The position numbers were made by a program, and so were the translations under genes. Below the pieces are notes generated by a model. The model made no database searches, had not been told where the DNA came from, and saw nothing but the letters and a program-made list of their open reading frames with translations. This document shows, piece by piece, positions 12,044 through 26,467 of a stretch of 64,000 bases of DNA. The stretch is from NCBI GenBank assembly GCA_907164885.2, contig OU015500.1, positions 52,039,533 through 52,103,532 of the forward strand. Reading direction: 5' to 3'. The stretch comes from Dolomedes plantarius. Its lineage: Eukaryota > Arthropoda > Arachnida > Araneae > Dolomedidae. Within the stretch, counting starts at the first letter, position 1; every line of letters begins with the position of its first letter.

Positions 12044-13460
12044 TCCCGTAAGGAAAAGGTTAAGCCTATTTTATTGTCAGATATAATATTTTCTTTCAGG
12101 TATATTAATCCGACTGTTTAGCCGGAACTGTGTATTTTGTAATGGAGAGAGCACATCCACGAAGAACAATTTTTACTTAAGTGTGCAACGTAGTGTATTT
12201 GTAAGATAAGGGTCGGCACTAAGTAAGTCGATTTGGGATTCAGAGCTATGTACGAGTCATATTTACAAAAATAAATGCGAAAGGAATCGTATACATAGTT
12301 TTAAAAATAGGTGGTAACTAGATAAAGAATTATTTCTCTTTAGGTAACAAAATATCCAACATAATGTAGAAAAGAGGCAAATATAAAACACATGATTCAT
12401 TATTGAACATAAAATATAGTTTATACCCAAAATAAAAGTATTTATTTCACAAAACTTTCAGCGTGCAATTGCTACCGACTGCATTATTTGTGTTCATTTA
12501 CAGGAGTATTAGATTTTTTTGCTGCTGTTTAATTTTTGAGGCTATCGCCCTACAGTTTCCATGGTAAAAGGTTGAAGGATTTATATTAATATCTTTAAGA
12601 ATTCACAAAATATATATTTATAACACACGCTTTCATGTCTAACTTGAAATAGAAAGCCTGGAAAGTCATGATGCCTCAAATGCTTGCACTTGGGCAAAAA
12701 AAGAGAAATGAATTTTAAATGTTTGTTAAAGGACAGAGCAAAAAATCTGGCAAGAGGATGAAAAAATATTATAACTCTATTCCTTGTTATCAGGAAATGA
12801 AACCAGACCAGAGATGGTATCCAAAATTATTTTCAGAAATTGGTAAAAGCTCGAAAACTGATATACTATTACTAATTAATGTTCTAGAATATTAAAAAAA
12901 GCATATAAAAGAATTTTACAAAATAAAAAAGAAAGGAGAATTTCTGCAAACATACAGGAAAACAATTTGTCTCAATGAATTTCCTCATGTTTAGTACTAA
13001 ATGTTATCGAAATATTGTTTAGGAGGACGTATTTCAAATCCATGAAAATTTATCAAATTGAAAAAGATTTTATTTTCCTCTGTGATAGTCGTATTACTAG
13101 TTAAGAGCCGAAAAATCACAAAGAAGCAAAAATCATATTAACATGCCATATAAAACAGATCTCTGAAATTTCTCCTATGCACTCATATGTTATATTTCCC
13201 TGATACATAAACTTGTTAAAAGAGTAATATGCTGACAAAATTCAGTATGGAAAAAGATAATTTTTAAACAGTATACATTTACGTAAGGTACTATTTTTCT
13301 GAAAGACATTTCGTAAACTCATGGAAATAAGCAGTTTAGTATATATTTATCTATCGAAAAGAGAAGTAATATATTCTTTTAATTTATTTATTACTTTTAT
13401 AAATAGTTGAATGAAGAAAGAAAACAAAATAGCTATCTAAACATATCTCTCTGCATGTAG
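12044..13460. other. AT-rich non-coding stretch
   Basis: No gene recognised. Confidence 0.5.
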
Positions 13461-13752
13461 TAACATTACTTAAAAACATTTACTGTTACAGCTCTGTTTA
13501 TTTTTTTCATTTTAAATAGTTTTCAGGCATTATTATTTAAAACATTTGATACAGCATGTGCATCACTTTTACACTTTTGAAATACATATTTATATTTACT
13601 AGGATTAACATTACGTAAAACATTCACTGTTAGTATTGGATATATATTTAACTCCATTTTATACAGTTTGCAGATATTATTGACTGTTTGAAAGGGTTTG
13701 ATACATCACATGCTTATTTTTACACTTGTGAAATACCTACTGATATTTACTT
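13461..13752. repeat. two-copy tandem duplication, 145-bp period
   Basis: TAACATTACTTAAAAACATT... at 13,461 recurs as TAACATTACGTAAAACATTC... at 13,606. Both copies share the ...TTTGATACA..., ...TTTACACTT.TGAAATAC... and GATATTTACT-like segments. The copies are diverged. Confidence 0.7.
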
Positions 13753-14187
13753 GGAAAATGCGAAATAGATTTGTCTGCTTATATACCTTAAAATATTAGT
13801 TATTTTTGTGGATCCAATTTATTTTGTCAATCTCATATTTTGAAAGTTTATTCCTTAAATTCGACCATCAACTTTATGTTGGCTGAGACATTCTTAATTT
13901 TTTTTTCATGTATGCCGTAAATTTCTATTTAAACTCTAACAGACAAATAAAATATAATCAAGCATCATGAAGTCCTCCTCCAGTGGTAATATATAAGGGA
14001 AGTGAAGGTTTAAACAAGAAGTGGAGAAACATACTGGGTGTGTATTTATGTAACTGTTGTCAGAACATCGGGGTTTGATAGATTGCTTGTGATTTCCAAA
14101 GACACATAAATAAATCTTTCCTTACAAATATACATCTTGGTTTATTGATACATATTTACAATATCATTATAAAAAAACATCCGTTAT
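13753..14187. other. AT-rich non-coding stretch
   Basis: No gene recognised. It leads into the GC-rich hairpin cluster. Confidence 0.5.
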
Positions 14188-14460
14188 CGAGCTTCTGAAT
14201 CGAAGCTCGTAAGATCTCGGTATTACGTCGTCCCACCAATTAAGGCATCCAACTAGCGTAGTACCTGATGAATCTATTGTCTTCGGGCGCGATATCATCC
14301 CACCGCGCACGGAGTGCGCAGGTACGAGTTTGTTTAGGACTTTACGGAGCTTTAAGTCCTAAACACTGTTCCGCCATGTGGCGTTCGCAGGTGTAACGCC
14401 ACATGGCGGAACTCCAGGCCCCTACGTCCATTGTCACTTTTAGCCCGGGCCATCGCCCGG
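14188..14460. other. cluster of five hairpins in about 270 bp
   Basis: Five inverted repeats follow one another. 14,188-14,209: 8-bp stem CGAGCTTC, 6-nt loop. 14,302-14,323: stem ACCGCGCAC with one bulge. 14,331-14,365: 12-bp stem TGTTTAGGACTT. 14,368-14,412: a perfect 18-bp stem GTTCCGCCATGTGGCGTT with a 9-nt loop. 14,445-14,460: 6-bp stem CCGGGC. Base composition is GC-rich against an AT-rich background. On the minus strand the cluster lies directly downstream of the LTR candidate at 14,488-15,110, where a retroelement's structured untranslated leader would lie. That role is inference; no gag frame follows. Confidence 0.75.
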
Positions 14461-14487
14461 TTTCTAGCCGAGACTACGTGGAAGTGG

Positions 14488-15110
14488 TGACAACCGAAGC
14501 CTTGATGGTGCTACGGTGATTCACTCAGAGGATCCCACTCCCCCAGGCGAATCAAAGTCGCGCTCTCCGTTACCAAGCACCGAGGTCCTCACAACGGTCC
14601 CCGATGCCCTGGGAGCAAGCCACACCAACCCAACTCCGGACCCCCGGCCTCGAAGCTCGTAAATCCGTCGAAACCAGAGAGAAAGTCCGAACTTGGTTCA
14701 ATCTAAAGTTTTATTATCAGCATCGAGACAGGAAGCACGTCTCGCAATTACCTGGTCCAACATCCTCTCTCCTTCTTCCAATCTCTCCATCCGATTCTCT
14801 TTATAAGTGATCTTTCAGAAAATCCAGATGATTCCTGAAACGCCTGGATCTTTCTCCCTTACTCCCGTTAATTTCTTTCTGTGATAACGGTCGGCGTGTG
14901 AAAGCTTTTTCGCACGTCGAAAGCTGCTTCCGGCCACTTAAGGTTCACAGCATCTGTTCACTTTGGGGCTGTAATTACCCCCTTTGAAGTCTCCTAACGA
15001 CTTCGGTTTCCACTGCCATTCCTAACTCAAATTGGCTGCATATGGAAGGGTTCTTCCCAATTAAGAATATGTACAGCACTACCGTGTGTGTATGCCTCGG
15101 ACAACCGTCA
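14488..15110 (-). mobile_element. LTR candidate, minus strand
   Basis: Read on the minus strand, the block starts TGACGGTTGTCCGAGG and ends GGCTTCGGTTGTCA, so the ends are TG...CA with a TGAC/GTCA inversion. It carries a TATA-box-like CACTTATAAAGAG (about 14,796-14,808) and, some 85 bp downstream, a polyadenylation signal in GATAATAAAACTT (about 14,711-14,719). That order fits U3-R-U5. GC-rich sequence with the hairpin cluster follows. No internal coding region or second LTR is visible, so the element is truncated. The exact ends are uncertain. TCGAAGCTCGTAA occurs both inside it (14,649) and in the leader (14,200). Confidence 0.5.
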
Positions 15111-15524
15111 AATGTATTCTAAATTTATTTTGAAATTAATAACAATTATACATACAAAAAAATTAAAATTATAAAGTTATGTAAAGGTTAAAAGTTACTA
15201 TTTTAATATTGCACATTTTACAACAACTTTCTGTAACCATTTTTTGTTGCTAATCTCCTATATATATATATATATATATATAAACAATCTAGACTATGCT
15301 ATCCTTATTTACATCTGATGCAGTTAAGAGTTAGTAATGAAACAATTTATTAAGAAGAAATTTATGGCGCTGAACTTTCAAAATATTTTATATGATTTCT
15401 GATTAAACAACTAAATTTCACAATTTCTAAAGGTGAGATTTTACTCAAAGTTTAAATTAACAAATATAATCCTGTATTTAAGACTTTGTGATAGATTATA
15501 GTCAGGTATTAAAATCGAACGCCC
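15111..15524. other. AT-rich non-coding stretch with (TA)n
   Basis: No gene. A short (TA)n tract lies at about 15,257-15,281. Confidence 0.6.
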
Positions 15525-15805
15525 CGCTGTCATGGTGCAGTTGCTAGGACACTGGCCTCCAAGTAAAGACGTCGTGAATTCGATTTCCACACCTGAGGAG
15601 CAGCCTTCAAAATTTGATTTAACATTGTAACAAAAGGACCATAATTACAAATGGATGTTCTATTGGATCCAGATCATTCACAACTTTCGGAATTTGATCG
15701 GATATTACAGCTATCACCATACCCTACATCTGATGGCTGAAGTGTGAGCTACATCTTACGATAAGAATAGCTTTAGCTTCATTGTGTACAGCTAAATTTC
15801 CCAAA
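15525..15805 (+). mobile_element. tRNA-like SINE
   Basis: CATGGTGCAGTTGCTAGGACACTGG (about 15,532-15,556) resembles a box A region and GTGAATTCGATTTCC (about 15,571-15,585) a box B region, at tRNA-like spacing. The remaining body (GGATCCAGATCATTCACAAC and on to about 15,800) has no coding content. No clear tail or target duplication was seen. Confidence 0.5.
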
Positions 15806-17689
15806 CCTCCCACTTGGATAGCAACTCGATTACTTTGTTATTGACTCTGACATCAGTATTACTATGCAAGTATACTGATATGGAAATGTCACCGGCAGAG
15901 ATACTAACTGTCACCCACTGTTTATACCGATTTTGCTATCTGGTGTGCTTGGGGGCTATTACATTGGCATTCTTAAAACGGGTTTGGGTAGATCCTAGCG
16001 ATAAAGATATGATTCATTTTGTGAGTATCATAAAAGTTTGAAATGCGAATCGTTTTACGAAAATTATCTTGCGTGAGGAAGACTCTGGAAGTAAAGTTTA
16101 TTAAAACCTGTTAGACACTAACATTTGAACAAGGTTTCAAGAATCACAATTTAGCTGTCATTTAGACCAATACTTATTTACAAGCCATGCTCATTTGTGG
16201 AGGAATTCATAAACGGGCTTTAAGGCTTTGTTTTTAACAATACTAATAATAAGCAAAGAACGATTAAAGTTAAAGTTTTGGTATGCCATTAAACCACTTT
16301 TTGTGTACATAATATACTATCAGCTAAGCAAAATTTTAATAGATTCTGCATCAGTAACCTGCCTTTAAATGTCTAGTAAATAAGAGTTATTATAAAAACT
16401 GAGCTGGAGTCATGATTTAGCGATAGTTTTAATCTCTGCTGCAAAAGAAACATAACAGTACGTAATACATTCCTAACGATACAATGCCTAAAGATACTCT
16501 TAGGTATTGGCGACGAATAATAAACATACTATCTATTTAAATATCCCACAGAATACCGCTAGATAGACGCTTAAAAGTACTTACCTGTTAAACACTGAAT
16601 TTTCTCTTCTAGAAAACAAAAAGGGAAATCCCTTCCTTTAGAGCATAGTTAAAATGCACGTCTTAGAAAGGTCGTTTTATATTTGACAGCCAGTTTCTTT
16701 GAATATATTTTTTCTTCTCTCTATGGAGTCTGTTTCTGATTTAATAAGTTTCTCTGTGGTTGTTCTCTCAATGGGTTTTAAAAAGTTCTGAACTTAAATA
16801 TTATTCTCCAAGGGTTAGAATGTATTCACATATTTAACTGAAATGATTTTAAATGTAAGAGTTGAGACTACTAATGTGGTCTATCTCAGTTGTTTATTCT
16901 CCTTCCTCCTTTACTTCGTAGTTTTCAAGATGAGGGTTTGGCGTGTTTTAAACTTTATTTCCTTGCACACTTAAGAGTTAATAAAACTTGCAGAGCAGTA
17001 AATGTATAATTCATTTGTTCGTGTTTCCTTCTAGTCATCACTTAGATGTTAGAAGTTTATCTTAAGTAGAAATTACAATATGCAAGAGTAGGACTTACAG
17101 AACAGGTAAGAAACTGATAAATTTTAAAGTATGCAATGAGAATATAAAATTCGCTGTCATCTACCATCGTAAATGCTTTTCCCTACATATATAATAAGTG
17201 TCAGGTACCACCTTCGAAGAAATTCTTTTCAGTTGTTATTTAGGATGCGTAAACAAAATTGATTGCTTTATTTGGCCAATTTTCTTCCTTGAGAATACTT
17301 TTCCTTCCAGGGTTCTTTAATTTTTCTAAAGAGATTGAAGTCGAAGAGCAGCCATTTCTAGAAAATTTAGAGGACGTTCAAGTATTCTTCATTACCAGAA
17401 TAACAAGTTCTACAAAAGTTCTATATAACTTTGAAACAAATTACCGAGGTAAATTATTCATCTCTCGTTTGGAACTAAAAACTGATTTATATATTTCTTA
17501 CGAATCTGAAAATTCTTTTTTTCTGTTTAAGACAATATGATCCTAGATAAGTTTCTAAAGTTTCTCAATTAAAAGTGGGTGAACATTTTTCACAGTATCT
17601 TATTTAATTGGTAAGAACCGTGATCAAGGATTATTATACTCTCAGAAAATTTTTTTAGCTCCCTTAAATTTTGCGCCTAATTACTAAAA
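15806..17689. other. non-coding stretch, no recognised gene
   Basis: Two open frames (15,814-16,041 and 17,259-17,540, plus strand) match no family I recognise and have no splice context that I could defend. I treat them as chance. Confidence 0.45.
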
Positions 17690-17880
17690 GAGCTTAGTTG
17701 GTTAAGAGCACTATGACCAACTTTTGCTACACAAGAGCTAATTAGACACAGATCTACTGTTTAATGGCGATTCCGAACACCTACAAACATCCATGCGACC
17801 AATTGGACTCAAACGCACAGGATCTGGGACCGAAATTCAAAATCCTAGCCATTCGGCTATTTTCTGGGCATTACTGTAAG
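17690..17880 (-). mobile_element. tRNA-like SINE fragment
   Basis: On the minus strand ATAGCCGAATGGCTAGGAT (about 17,853-17,872) fits box A and GCGTTTGAGTCC (about 17,808-17,820) fits box B. The plus strand also offers a box A-like TTAGTTGGTTAAGAGC at 17,694, so the strand is not certain. The minus strand is preferred because both boxes are better there. Confidence 0.45.
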
Positions 17881-20800
17881 AAATACTTGTAATTTGAATA
17901 CATTTGTGACCTGCCTATGAGCATGATGCCATAGTTATTCTCGAAGTCTTTGATTCTGTCTCAAAGTTTAGTAACTCCTGATATCTCAAAGACTGTTTTT
18001 TTCTCAAATTGGTCTCATTGAAAATTTATTATACACCTTAATACTGCCTATGAACACGTATAAATCCTTTTAAGGCAATTCTCCTATGTTTTCTTTCTTA
18101 GTAGTACATAGGAGTTCTTAGTAGTACTTAGTAGTACATAGTCTCCTAGTTTCTTTCTTAGTGCTGAAGTAGAACTGCCTAGCTGGAGGATCGAAAACAA
18201 ATACATTGCTCACAGTTTTGCCTTTAAGCCATACAATAATTTTCATTTATGTGCTCACCTTTTCCATGTCTAAGAGAAGCCAAGGGTCACAGCAAAAATC
18301 ATTTAATTTTTTTACGGTTGCAACTACAACAACATACTTCATGCATTATGACGTTTATTAACTACCTGGTTACTACCTTGCTCGTCGTTGAAATTCTTCG
18401 GTTTCTGATCATAAATAAAGAATATATAGTTGGCATTCAGAAACCAAGCAATATTGCTTTCAAAGGCAGAACAAAGTTTGAAAAACAACAAAGTAACCTT
18501 AAGGAGTGACATTTTCAGTTTTTTTGAGAGGTATTTCGAGTGGTTTCGTTTCCTTTGAACTGTGAACAAAGCTGTTTCAAAAATATATTTGTAAATAGCC
18601 TTTGAAAATTTAAAAGTAGCTGTTTTTTTCTTTAGATTATATATGAAAAACGCTGGAGAAAGTTTCTTTCTATGTTATCAACGGTAGTTCATCTGGGGAT
18701 TACCATGTTGTACAGGAGACATAAAAAAACTAGTTATCATGAGAACTAGGTTTGTCAAAGGCAATAGCATAACTTGCAATGCTCATGATAGGACACAAAG
18801 CATTCGAATACTTTCCACGGTGTGACCAACGTGAGAACTATTCTCTTTAGGCATATTTCAAACTATCAGGAAAGAAGTAAGTAAAGAATAAATATTATGA
18901 CAACAGCACTCATCTGATAGAAAAAAATGAATTTTCTGTCTTAAGACATTTTGAACAAAAAACTACAGGATACAACAGTCTATCAAAAAAAATTCAAGTC
19001 AAAGCAGTAAACAACCAAATTCCGTCTTACGTGATAAATATCTTTGTACCGCTTCAATAACATAACAGAGAAGAAAAGCTTTTTTTTCATTTATAGAGAC
19101 TTCATTACGCAAACTTTAATTGCTTTTCTCATGAACTGCTACTTCCCGTACATCAGCTCATCCTTACTTTACTAACTCAGGAACATAATCGTCTCTTATA
19201 AACCCCGTAAGCTCATTTAAAAAATATTCCATTACAGTTTCTAGGTATTAATTAATTTTTTTAAATAACCCAACCAATTGATATCACTAAACATCAAGTG
19301 ATAAGTACACAAAAATGAGAATCTATTGAAAATTTTAGTGCCTTTCCACTTATTCTATACATTCATATTCTTTCATAAATATTCCCCCACAGACGTATTT
19401 CTCTGAAACGCTACTTTTAAACTTCTCTTGTAAATTTGATCGCGAACACTTTTGAAATATTATTTGGGTGCCGTGCAAAATTTTCTCTTAACAATTCCCC
19501 TCTCTGTACTGCTGATTCAGCTTTTATTCCTCCAGGCAAAACTTCTAAGGATTCTGTTTCTTTCAAGTAATTGAGTTTTTATTATTTTTACCAAAAATCA
19601 ATTTTTTCCTGTGGCGATAAATTACGAGAAGTTTGAAATTTCGAATTTATGAAATATTTAGCTTAGGGGCATTCCTCTGCGGATTTCAGCGATTCAAGCT
19701 TCTTTTCCGGATCATTTTATTCTTTTAAAAATAAGTTCAAGATGTAGAAAAGAAATGAAGATAAAGGATACAGTGAAGATGTTTGAGATTAAAAAAAATA
19801 CGAAAACGAGGAGACTAAATGAAGTTTTTGATACATTATTTTACCACGTTTTCTAGAGAATTGCTGATAAATTGAAATATCAAAAGTATAGAAAATTTGA
19901 ATTTAAGAGAAAAATTAAATCATTCTTTTCTGAAAGTATATAAAGAATTTATGATAACATTTTTCGTCTGTCTCAAACTAGAAACTATTAATAATATGGT
20001 GATTTTGAATTAGACTTCGGTGGGAACAAGATTTACTTTGCACTTTATAAATTTACAAATTCTGTGAATATTTTGAAGTTATCTTTCAATACAGGAGCTC
20101 CCAAATTTTTTCTATCATAGGGAAATATTCTATAAGTCTATTTGAGAAGGTGCTCATGAATTATTTAATTTTTTTGGTTCATATTTTAAAAAAGAAATTC
20201 AGATTTTGCTACTTATATAACGATTAATATAAAGTTTTCCATATATTTCCACTTTAGTAATGTCGTGCTATGTGTATGACATAAGTTTTATCATTTTCTA
20301 TCTCCAGTAGTCAAATATATGTGTAAAATATATATTTCTCTTAAAGCAGAAAACTATTTTTATACACTATGTAATTATAATAATAGGAACTGTTTTTATA
20401 CTATAAAATATGAATGACAATAAAAAATGAGCATCTGAAATTGATCTTAAAATCGTAGTCAATAGTCGTATTAAATCGTATTCAATCGCAATTTGAAGAT
20501 TTAAAATGACTATATTTTATTTACATTCAATTATTTAGCTTTATTTTTGAAACTAGAGGAATTAAAAAAGGATCTGTAATTCATATACAACATTTAACCT
20601 TTTTATTCAATTAATAAAATGAACTTGTAATGTGTTCTAAATGTTTTACATTGACAGTTACTAACTGAAGAGTTAAAATTGATCTTCAAATATGATACAG
20701 TATTTTAAATTAAAATCAGTAACCGAAGATTCCAAACGGAGAAAAGTAACTTGTATTCAATAACTTACCTACACAATTTAAATCTGTATATTTAATTGTT

Positions 20801-22239
20801 GATCTGCAATCAATATTTTAGCGTTACAATTAAGAACAGAAGAGTTCAAAGGTAAACTTAATTAATTCTTATGCTTCATAACTAAATACTCAAAATTAAA
20901 AATTGTTCCTTATCTCATATTCGGTGACTTAGATTTCTAATTTTAATCTCGAGTTATTTAAGATTCATTCTAATATAATTCAGCTTTTCAGTTTTACAAC
21001 TCAAAACTTGAGAATTTATATAGACAGTGTAACTTGAAATGAATTCTAATACTTTACAATAAAAACTTCGCTTTAAAATGGACCTGGATTTTGTATCCTA
21101 AAATGTCACATCACAACTAAACACTTAGGACTTAAGAAAATGGATTAGCTTTCCTTTATATAATTCTTTAACTGTGCAATTTAAATCTAATTACTTAATG
21201 GTCATATAACTTTAAATCAACTCTTCAGCTTTGTAGTTAAAATCTTGAATGTTCAATATCATGAGTAATTTAAATTAAGTTCTTTTTCCTCATAACTTAA
21301 AAAAAATGAAACGTTTTAATTCCTTTGTAACATGTTCCGGATATTTTATTGTAACAAATAAAAACTTAATATTAAAAACGGATCTTTTATTTGGAAAAAT
21401 AGTTTGGCTCTAGAATATAAGGCTCTAAAATCAATAATGTGACTGCCTATGTTCGGCAAAAATCATTTTTTAAAGGATTTTTGGTCTATTTTGGTAAAAT
21501 AGCACATAAAAATTAAAAAATGAACAAAAACTTACCTGTAAATACCGTACTTTTATATAAATTGGTGAATTTGAAGTAATTTTTAGTGAAGTTTTGCAAA
21601 AACGCCTATCACTCTGCACAACATTCTAATGCTACTATTTTAATTTCTTTCTCATAAATGATACATATGACAGCAATCTTCAAAATGACCCCCGATCTAA
21701 GAGAAATTTTAAAATGCAAAAATAATACAGGCAATTTTCTGATCCAATATGAAAAATTTTCCTGATTCTTCATTCCTTTCTTTATAAAAACCGCCCCCCT
21801 CCAAAAAAAAAAATATTATACATCAATTATTGTGCGTCATTTCATTAACAATAGCGTCTTAAACATTTCCTGAAAATTTTATCAAATTATATGCATTATT
21901 ATTTGAGATATCATGATAATGGTAGACACCTGTGCTAAAATACATAATTCTGAGAAAAACGCATTTAAAGTTGTTTGTCACTTCAGTGTAATAGCAGACG
22001 ATGTTTTATAAATAGCTATAACTCTGCTTCTAATGAATGTAGAATGAAAATCAGAACAGTTTTTAAAAGAAAAATGATTGAATTGCACTATTCTTACAAA
22101 AAAAAATAAAATTGACCAAATTAGTCAAAAAATGACATTTTCATTGTAGGCAGTCATTTTTTAAAATTTGTAATCGTGTTGAATAGTTTAGGCTTATGAT
22201 ACTGACATTTTAGAATACTTACTACCCTCATTTAGACTA
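17881..22239. other. long AT-rich non-coding stretch
   Basis: About 4.4 kb with no recognisable gene, RNA or transposon end. There is a small local repeat of TTAGTAGTAC(A/T)TAG around 18,095-18,140. Short open frames at 18.2-18.6 kb overlap on opposite strands and look like chance. Confidence 0.5.
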
Positions 22240-22590
22240 ACTCTAACATGCGAATGAATATAATGTATAAAATATAAATGTAAAATAATTCAGTCACATT
22301 GATTCATATTTATTTTGTACTACATTATTTAGCTAAATATCACCTGGACCGGCAGACACTAGAACCTGCAACTACGAATCAGGGGAATAGACGAGTTTAC
22401 TCTACCCTGCAGTAAACTCACGCACTTCTTACTAATGATCTTTATGATAATGTGTTTTATTCAAGTTTGAATCTAGATTTAACTAACCAATGTAAATTTC
22501 ATTTTAAAAAGATACTGACTGCAGTTCTAGAAAGTATGATTTTTTTCCTTTTATTCAGAAGCATTTCTATGCAGGCACAAACAGAATAAC
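22240..22590. repeat. dispersed duplicate, copy 1
   Basis: This segment (CTCTAACATGCGAATGAATAT...ATCACCTGGACCGGCAG...GCAGGCACAAACAGA) is matched by 24,445-24,778 with substitutions and small indels. A partial third relative lies at 24,290-24,440. The middle GGACCGGCAGACACTAGAACC part looks tRNA-like but gives no convincing boxes. Confidence 0.7.
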
Positions 22591-24289
22591 TTCCAAACAA
22601 TTATTTTCCAAGATACTCTGTTTGAAGTACAAATAAAAATTCAAACATCATAGAATGCCTTTACTTAATCTTCAGGATGATCAATTAATATCGGGAAATT
22701 AATACCAAAGCCTCTATTCTTTTGTATTATGATATTCTTAGACCGTTTGGACATTGAAAATTTATTGATATGAAATTGGACTTTAAAATGAAGGTGAAAA
22801 GAAATTACAATGTGTCCGGACCAAACTCGGACTAATGCTTTATAATCTATCGACTACCGAAATTATTGACTACCCATTTCCACTGAATGAAGGGCTCCAT
22901 TAAGTGGAATGGTCCTTATAAGATTGGCTCCAGGGAGTTTTAAAATTTCTTTTTTTAAAATTCTAGTTTTTAACCCATCTGCTGTAATTTATTCAACCCA
23001 TTTTAAAGCAAATTTTTGTCACTTCAGAAACTTGCCATTCGTCTCACTCCTGTTCTTCTTTATGTCTTTAGCTTCACTCACCAGGCTTTGTCTTGTAATC
23101 CAGAGTCTACAGAACTATTGAAGGACCTATCCCAAGCATATCTTTTCAACGGATGTCTTCACACTAAGGAAATTTCGGTAACGTTAGGGTTGATTTCCTG
23201 GTCAAAAAGAGGGCTACGATATTCCAGAAACCTGCTGCTTTTGTCCGGTTAAACTCCTCCAATCGATAATGATCTGTAAACCGACATTTACCGCAAAGTC
23301 ACCCCTCTCAATTAGCCTTAGAGTGTGCGATGTTCGAATTATTCAATCATATCAGCCATATCTCGTTATGCTGCGGTTGATAGTTTTAGACTTTAGATTG
23401 ATCATAATTGTCTTCAGACTCATCTCCATCGTTTAGAAGTGGCTGATTTCTTCCCATTTGTTTCGAGTACTTCTTGATAACTCATGGCCTTTACCATTTG
23501 ACGTGTTCTGCATTAATCAGTTTTGTTTGCAAAGCTCAAAAGAATTGGAGAGCTCACAGTCTAATGGTCAAACAGTGAATATTTTAGATTAGAATCACAC
23601 ATACGTAAATCACTGTGCAATAAATAGTTTACGTAGAAAGAATGAGAAGATAAAATGAATATGTATATGCCTTGGAATACTTAAAAGCTTCACAATGAAG
23701 ATATCCTTAATTAAAGAGGTTGAACAACTATGCAGAATAAGTTTTGATTTGTTCACTTTTGTTTAACTGAAATCAAATTTTGCCCATCAATTACGTAAAC
23801 GAAAATGCTTCTCTTGAATAAAGGCAATGAGAAATTAAAATTTCCATTTAATTACTTCGAATTGTTTCAGAGAACGTTTACAAACTGTGGGAATATTGTT
23901 ATTTGGATCTGTTGGTAGTTTCATCGACCTATTAAGCAAATATTTTGATTTCAAATATTATTGAAATTTACTGACTTTCTCTTTATATCTCTTGGGGATA
24001 CTACGAGGCCATGACTTATTTTAAATAAATATGATTTACCAAATGTAAAAAGTATTTAAGTTGAAAGTATTAGACACTTTGAAAATATTAACTAAATTTA
24101 GAAATCAAATTATTAGTACAGTAATCAAAGAGAACATCCATTTACATATTCTTAAACGTCCTTATTAATATAAAATTTCTTTTTTTTTTACAGAACCATA
24201 TATAATATAAAATTTTACCAGAAATAAACACGCAAACACGATTAAAAAGGCATTTGAAATGCTACTAAAATAGCCGTTCTTGTGTGAAC
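22591..24289. other. non-coding stretch, no recognised gene
   Basis: Open frames at 22,909-23,121 and 23,016-23,252 overlap in different frames and match nothing I recognise. Confidence 0.45.
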
Positions 24290-24778
24290 ATGATTACTGT
24301 ATAAAATCATAATGTATAACAATAGTCACGCACTTTCAAATTTAGTTTGTGCAATTTTATTTAGCTAAATGCCATTTGAGCCGGAATCAGACTCTTCAAC
24401 TACTAGTAAGCGGAATAGTAGAGCCCATTCAACCTTACAGAAAACTCTAACATGTAAATGAGTATATTGTATAAAATCTGAATGTAAAATATTTCAGTCA
24501 TATTGATTCAAATTTATTTTGCGCGGTTTTATTTACCTAAACGCCACCTGAACCGGCCCTAGCATCTGCAGCTACAAATCAAGGAAATGGAAGCGTTTAA
24601 CTCATGCATTTTTTTACTAATGACCCTTATTATAAAACGTTTAGCATAAGTTTAAATCAATATTTACCTAACAAATGCAAAAATTCATTTTAAAAGTACT
24701 CTGACATCATTTGAAAAGAGTAAGAAAAATTTTCATTTTATACAGACACTTTTCTCTTCAGGCACAAACAGACACTGT
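24290..24778. repeat. dispersed duplicate, copies 2 (full) and 3 (partial)
   Basis: 24,445-24,778 aligns with 22,240-22,590. 24,290-24,440 (GTATAAAATCATAATGTATAAC...GCCATTTGAGCCGGAATCAG) aligns with the first half of the same unit. Two copies are therefore in tandem here and one lies 2.2 kb away. Confidence 0.65.
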
Positions 24779-25927
<1,149 letters not shown>

Positions 25928-26467
25928 TATATAACTAAATTTAACAGAGCTTGGCAATTATAAGAAGAATGTAGACAAAAAAATACAGAAATCAAGCACT
26001 CAGGGTATCCACGCACCAGAGGCAAGATTTTGAGATAGTGCCGGAACTAAACTAGAAGTACGAGATAACCGACAGGTCTCGTCATCAGGGAGCCTAACCA
26101 AATCAGTTACCTCAAGGGGAACTTTCTGAATAGGATGCAGGTATAACCAAAAGACATCCCAAGGCCCCGATTTTCCCAATGAAACAGTTAGTCAATAGAA
26201 AATGAAAAGACACAGACAACTTACAGTAAGGGCCCAACGCACCATACATGTAAGTACACATACAATCCTAATGAAAAGACACAGATGCATACATACCCTA
26301 ATTCAGTAGGTGACGGTTATGGCGAAACAGCAGCCCAATTTTCCCCTAGTACTTACGTCACTGTGGCAAAACCACAGAGCTACACCCCATTTAAGTTTTT
26401 AAAAATATGAAACCAGAAACGCTATCCTAACCATCTTTAAAATATACCCGAGTCTAAATGCCATTTT
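25928..26467 (-). other. 3' flank of the reverse-transcriptase relic
   Basis: This lies downstream, on the minus strand, of the reverse-transcriptase C-terminus. It is GC-richer than the background and has no frame of its own. The phrase TGTGTCTTTTCATT occurs twice in it (minus strand, about 50 bp apart in the 26,200-26,290 region). It is probably the element's 3' untranslated part, by position only. Confidence 0.4.

Noticed and set aside
14604..14810. 68-codon plus-strand frame
   Set aside because: It runs antisense through the LTR candidate's U5-R region and has no recognisable protein content.
15814..16041. Plus-strand frame with two hydrophobic stretches
   Set aside because: No family recognised, it starts at the edge of a SINE, and there is no splice or codon evidence.
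17259..17540. 93-codon plus-strand frame
   Set aside because: No recognisable motif, and its length is within chance in AT-rich DNA.
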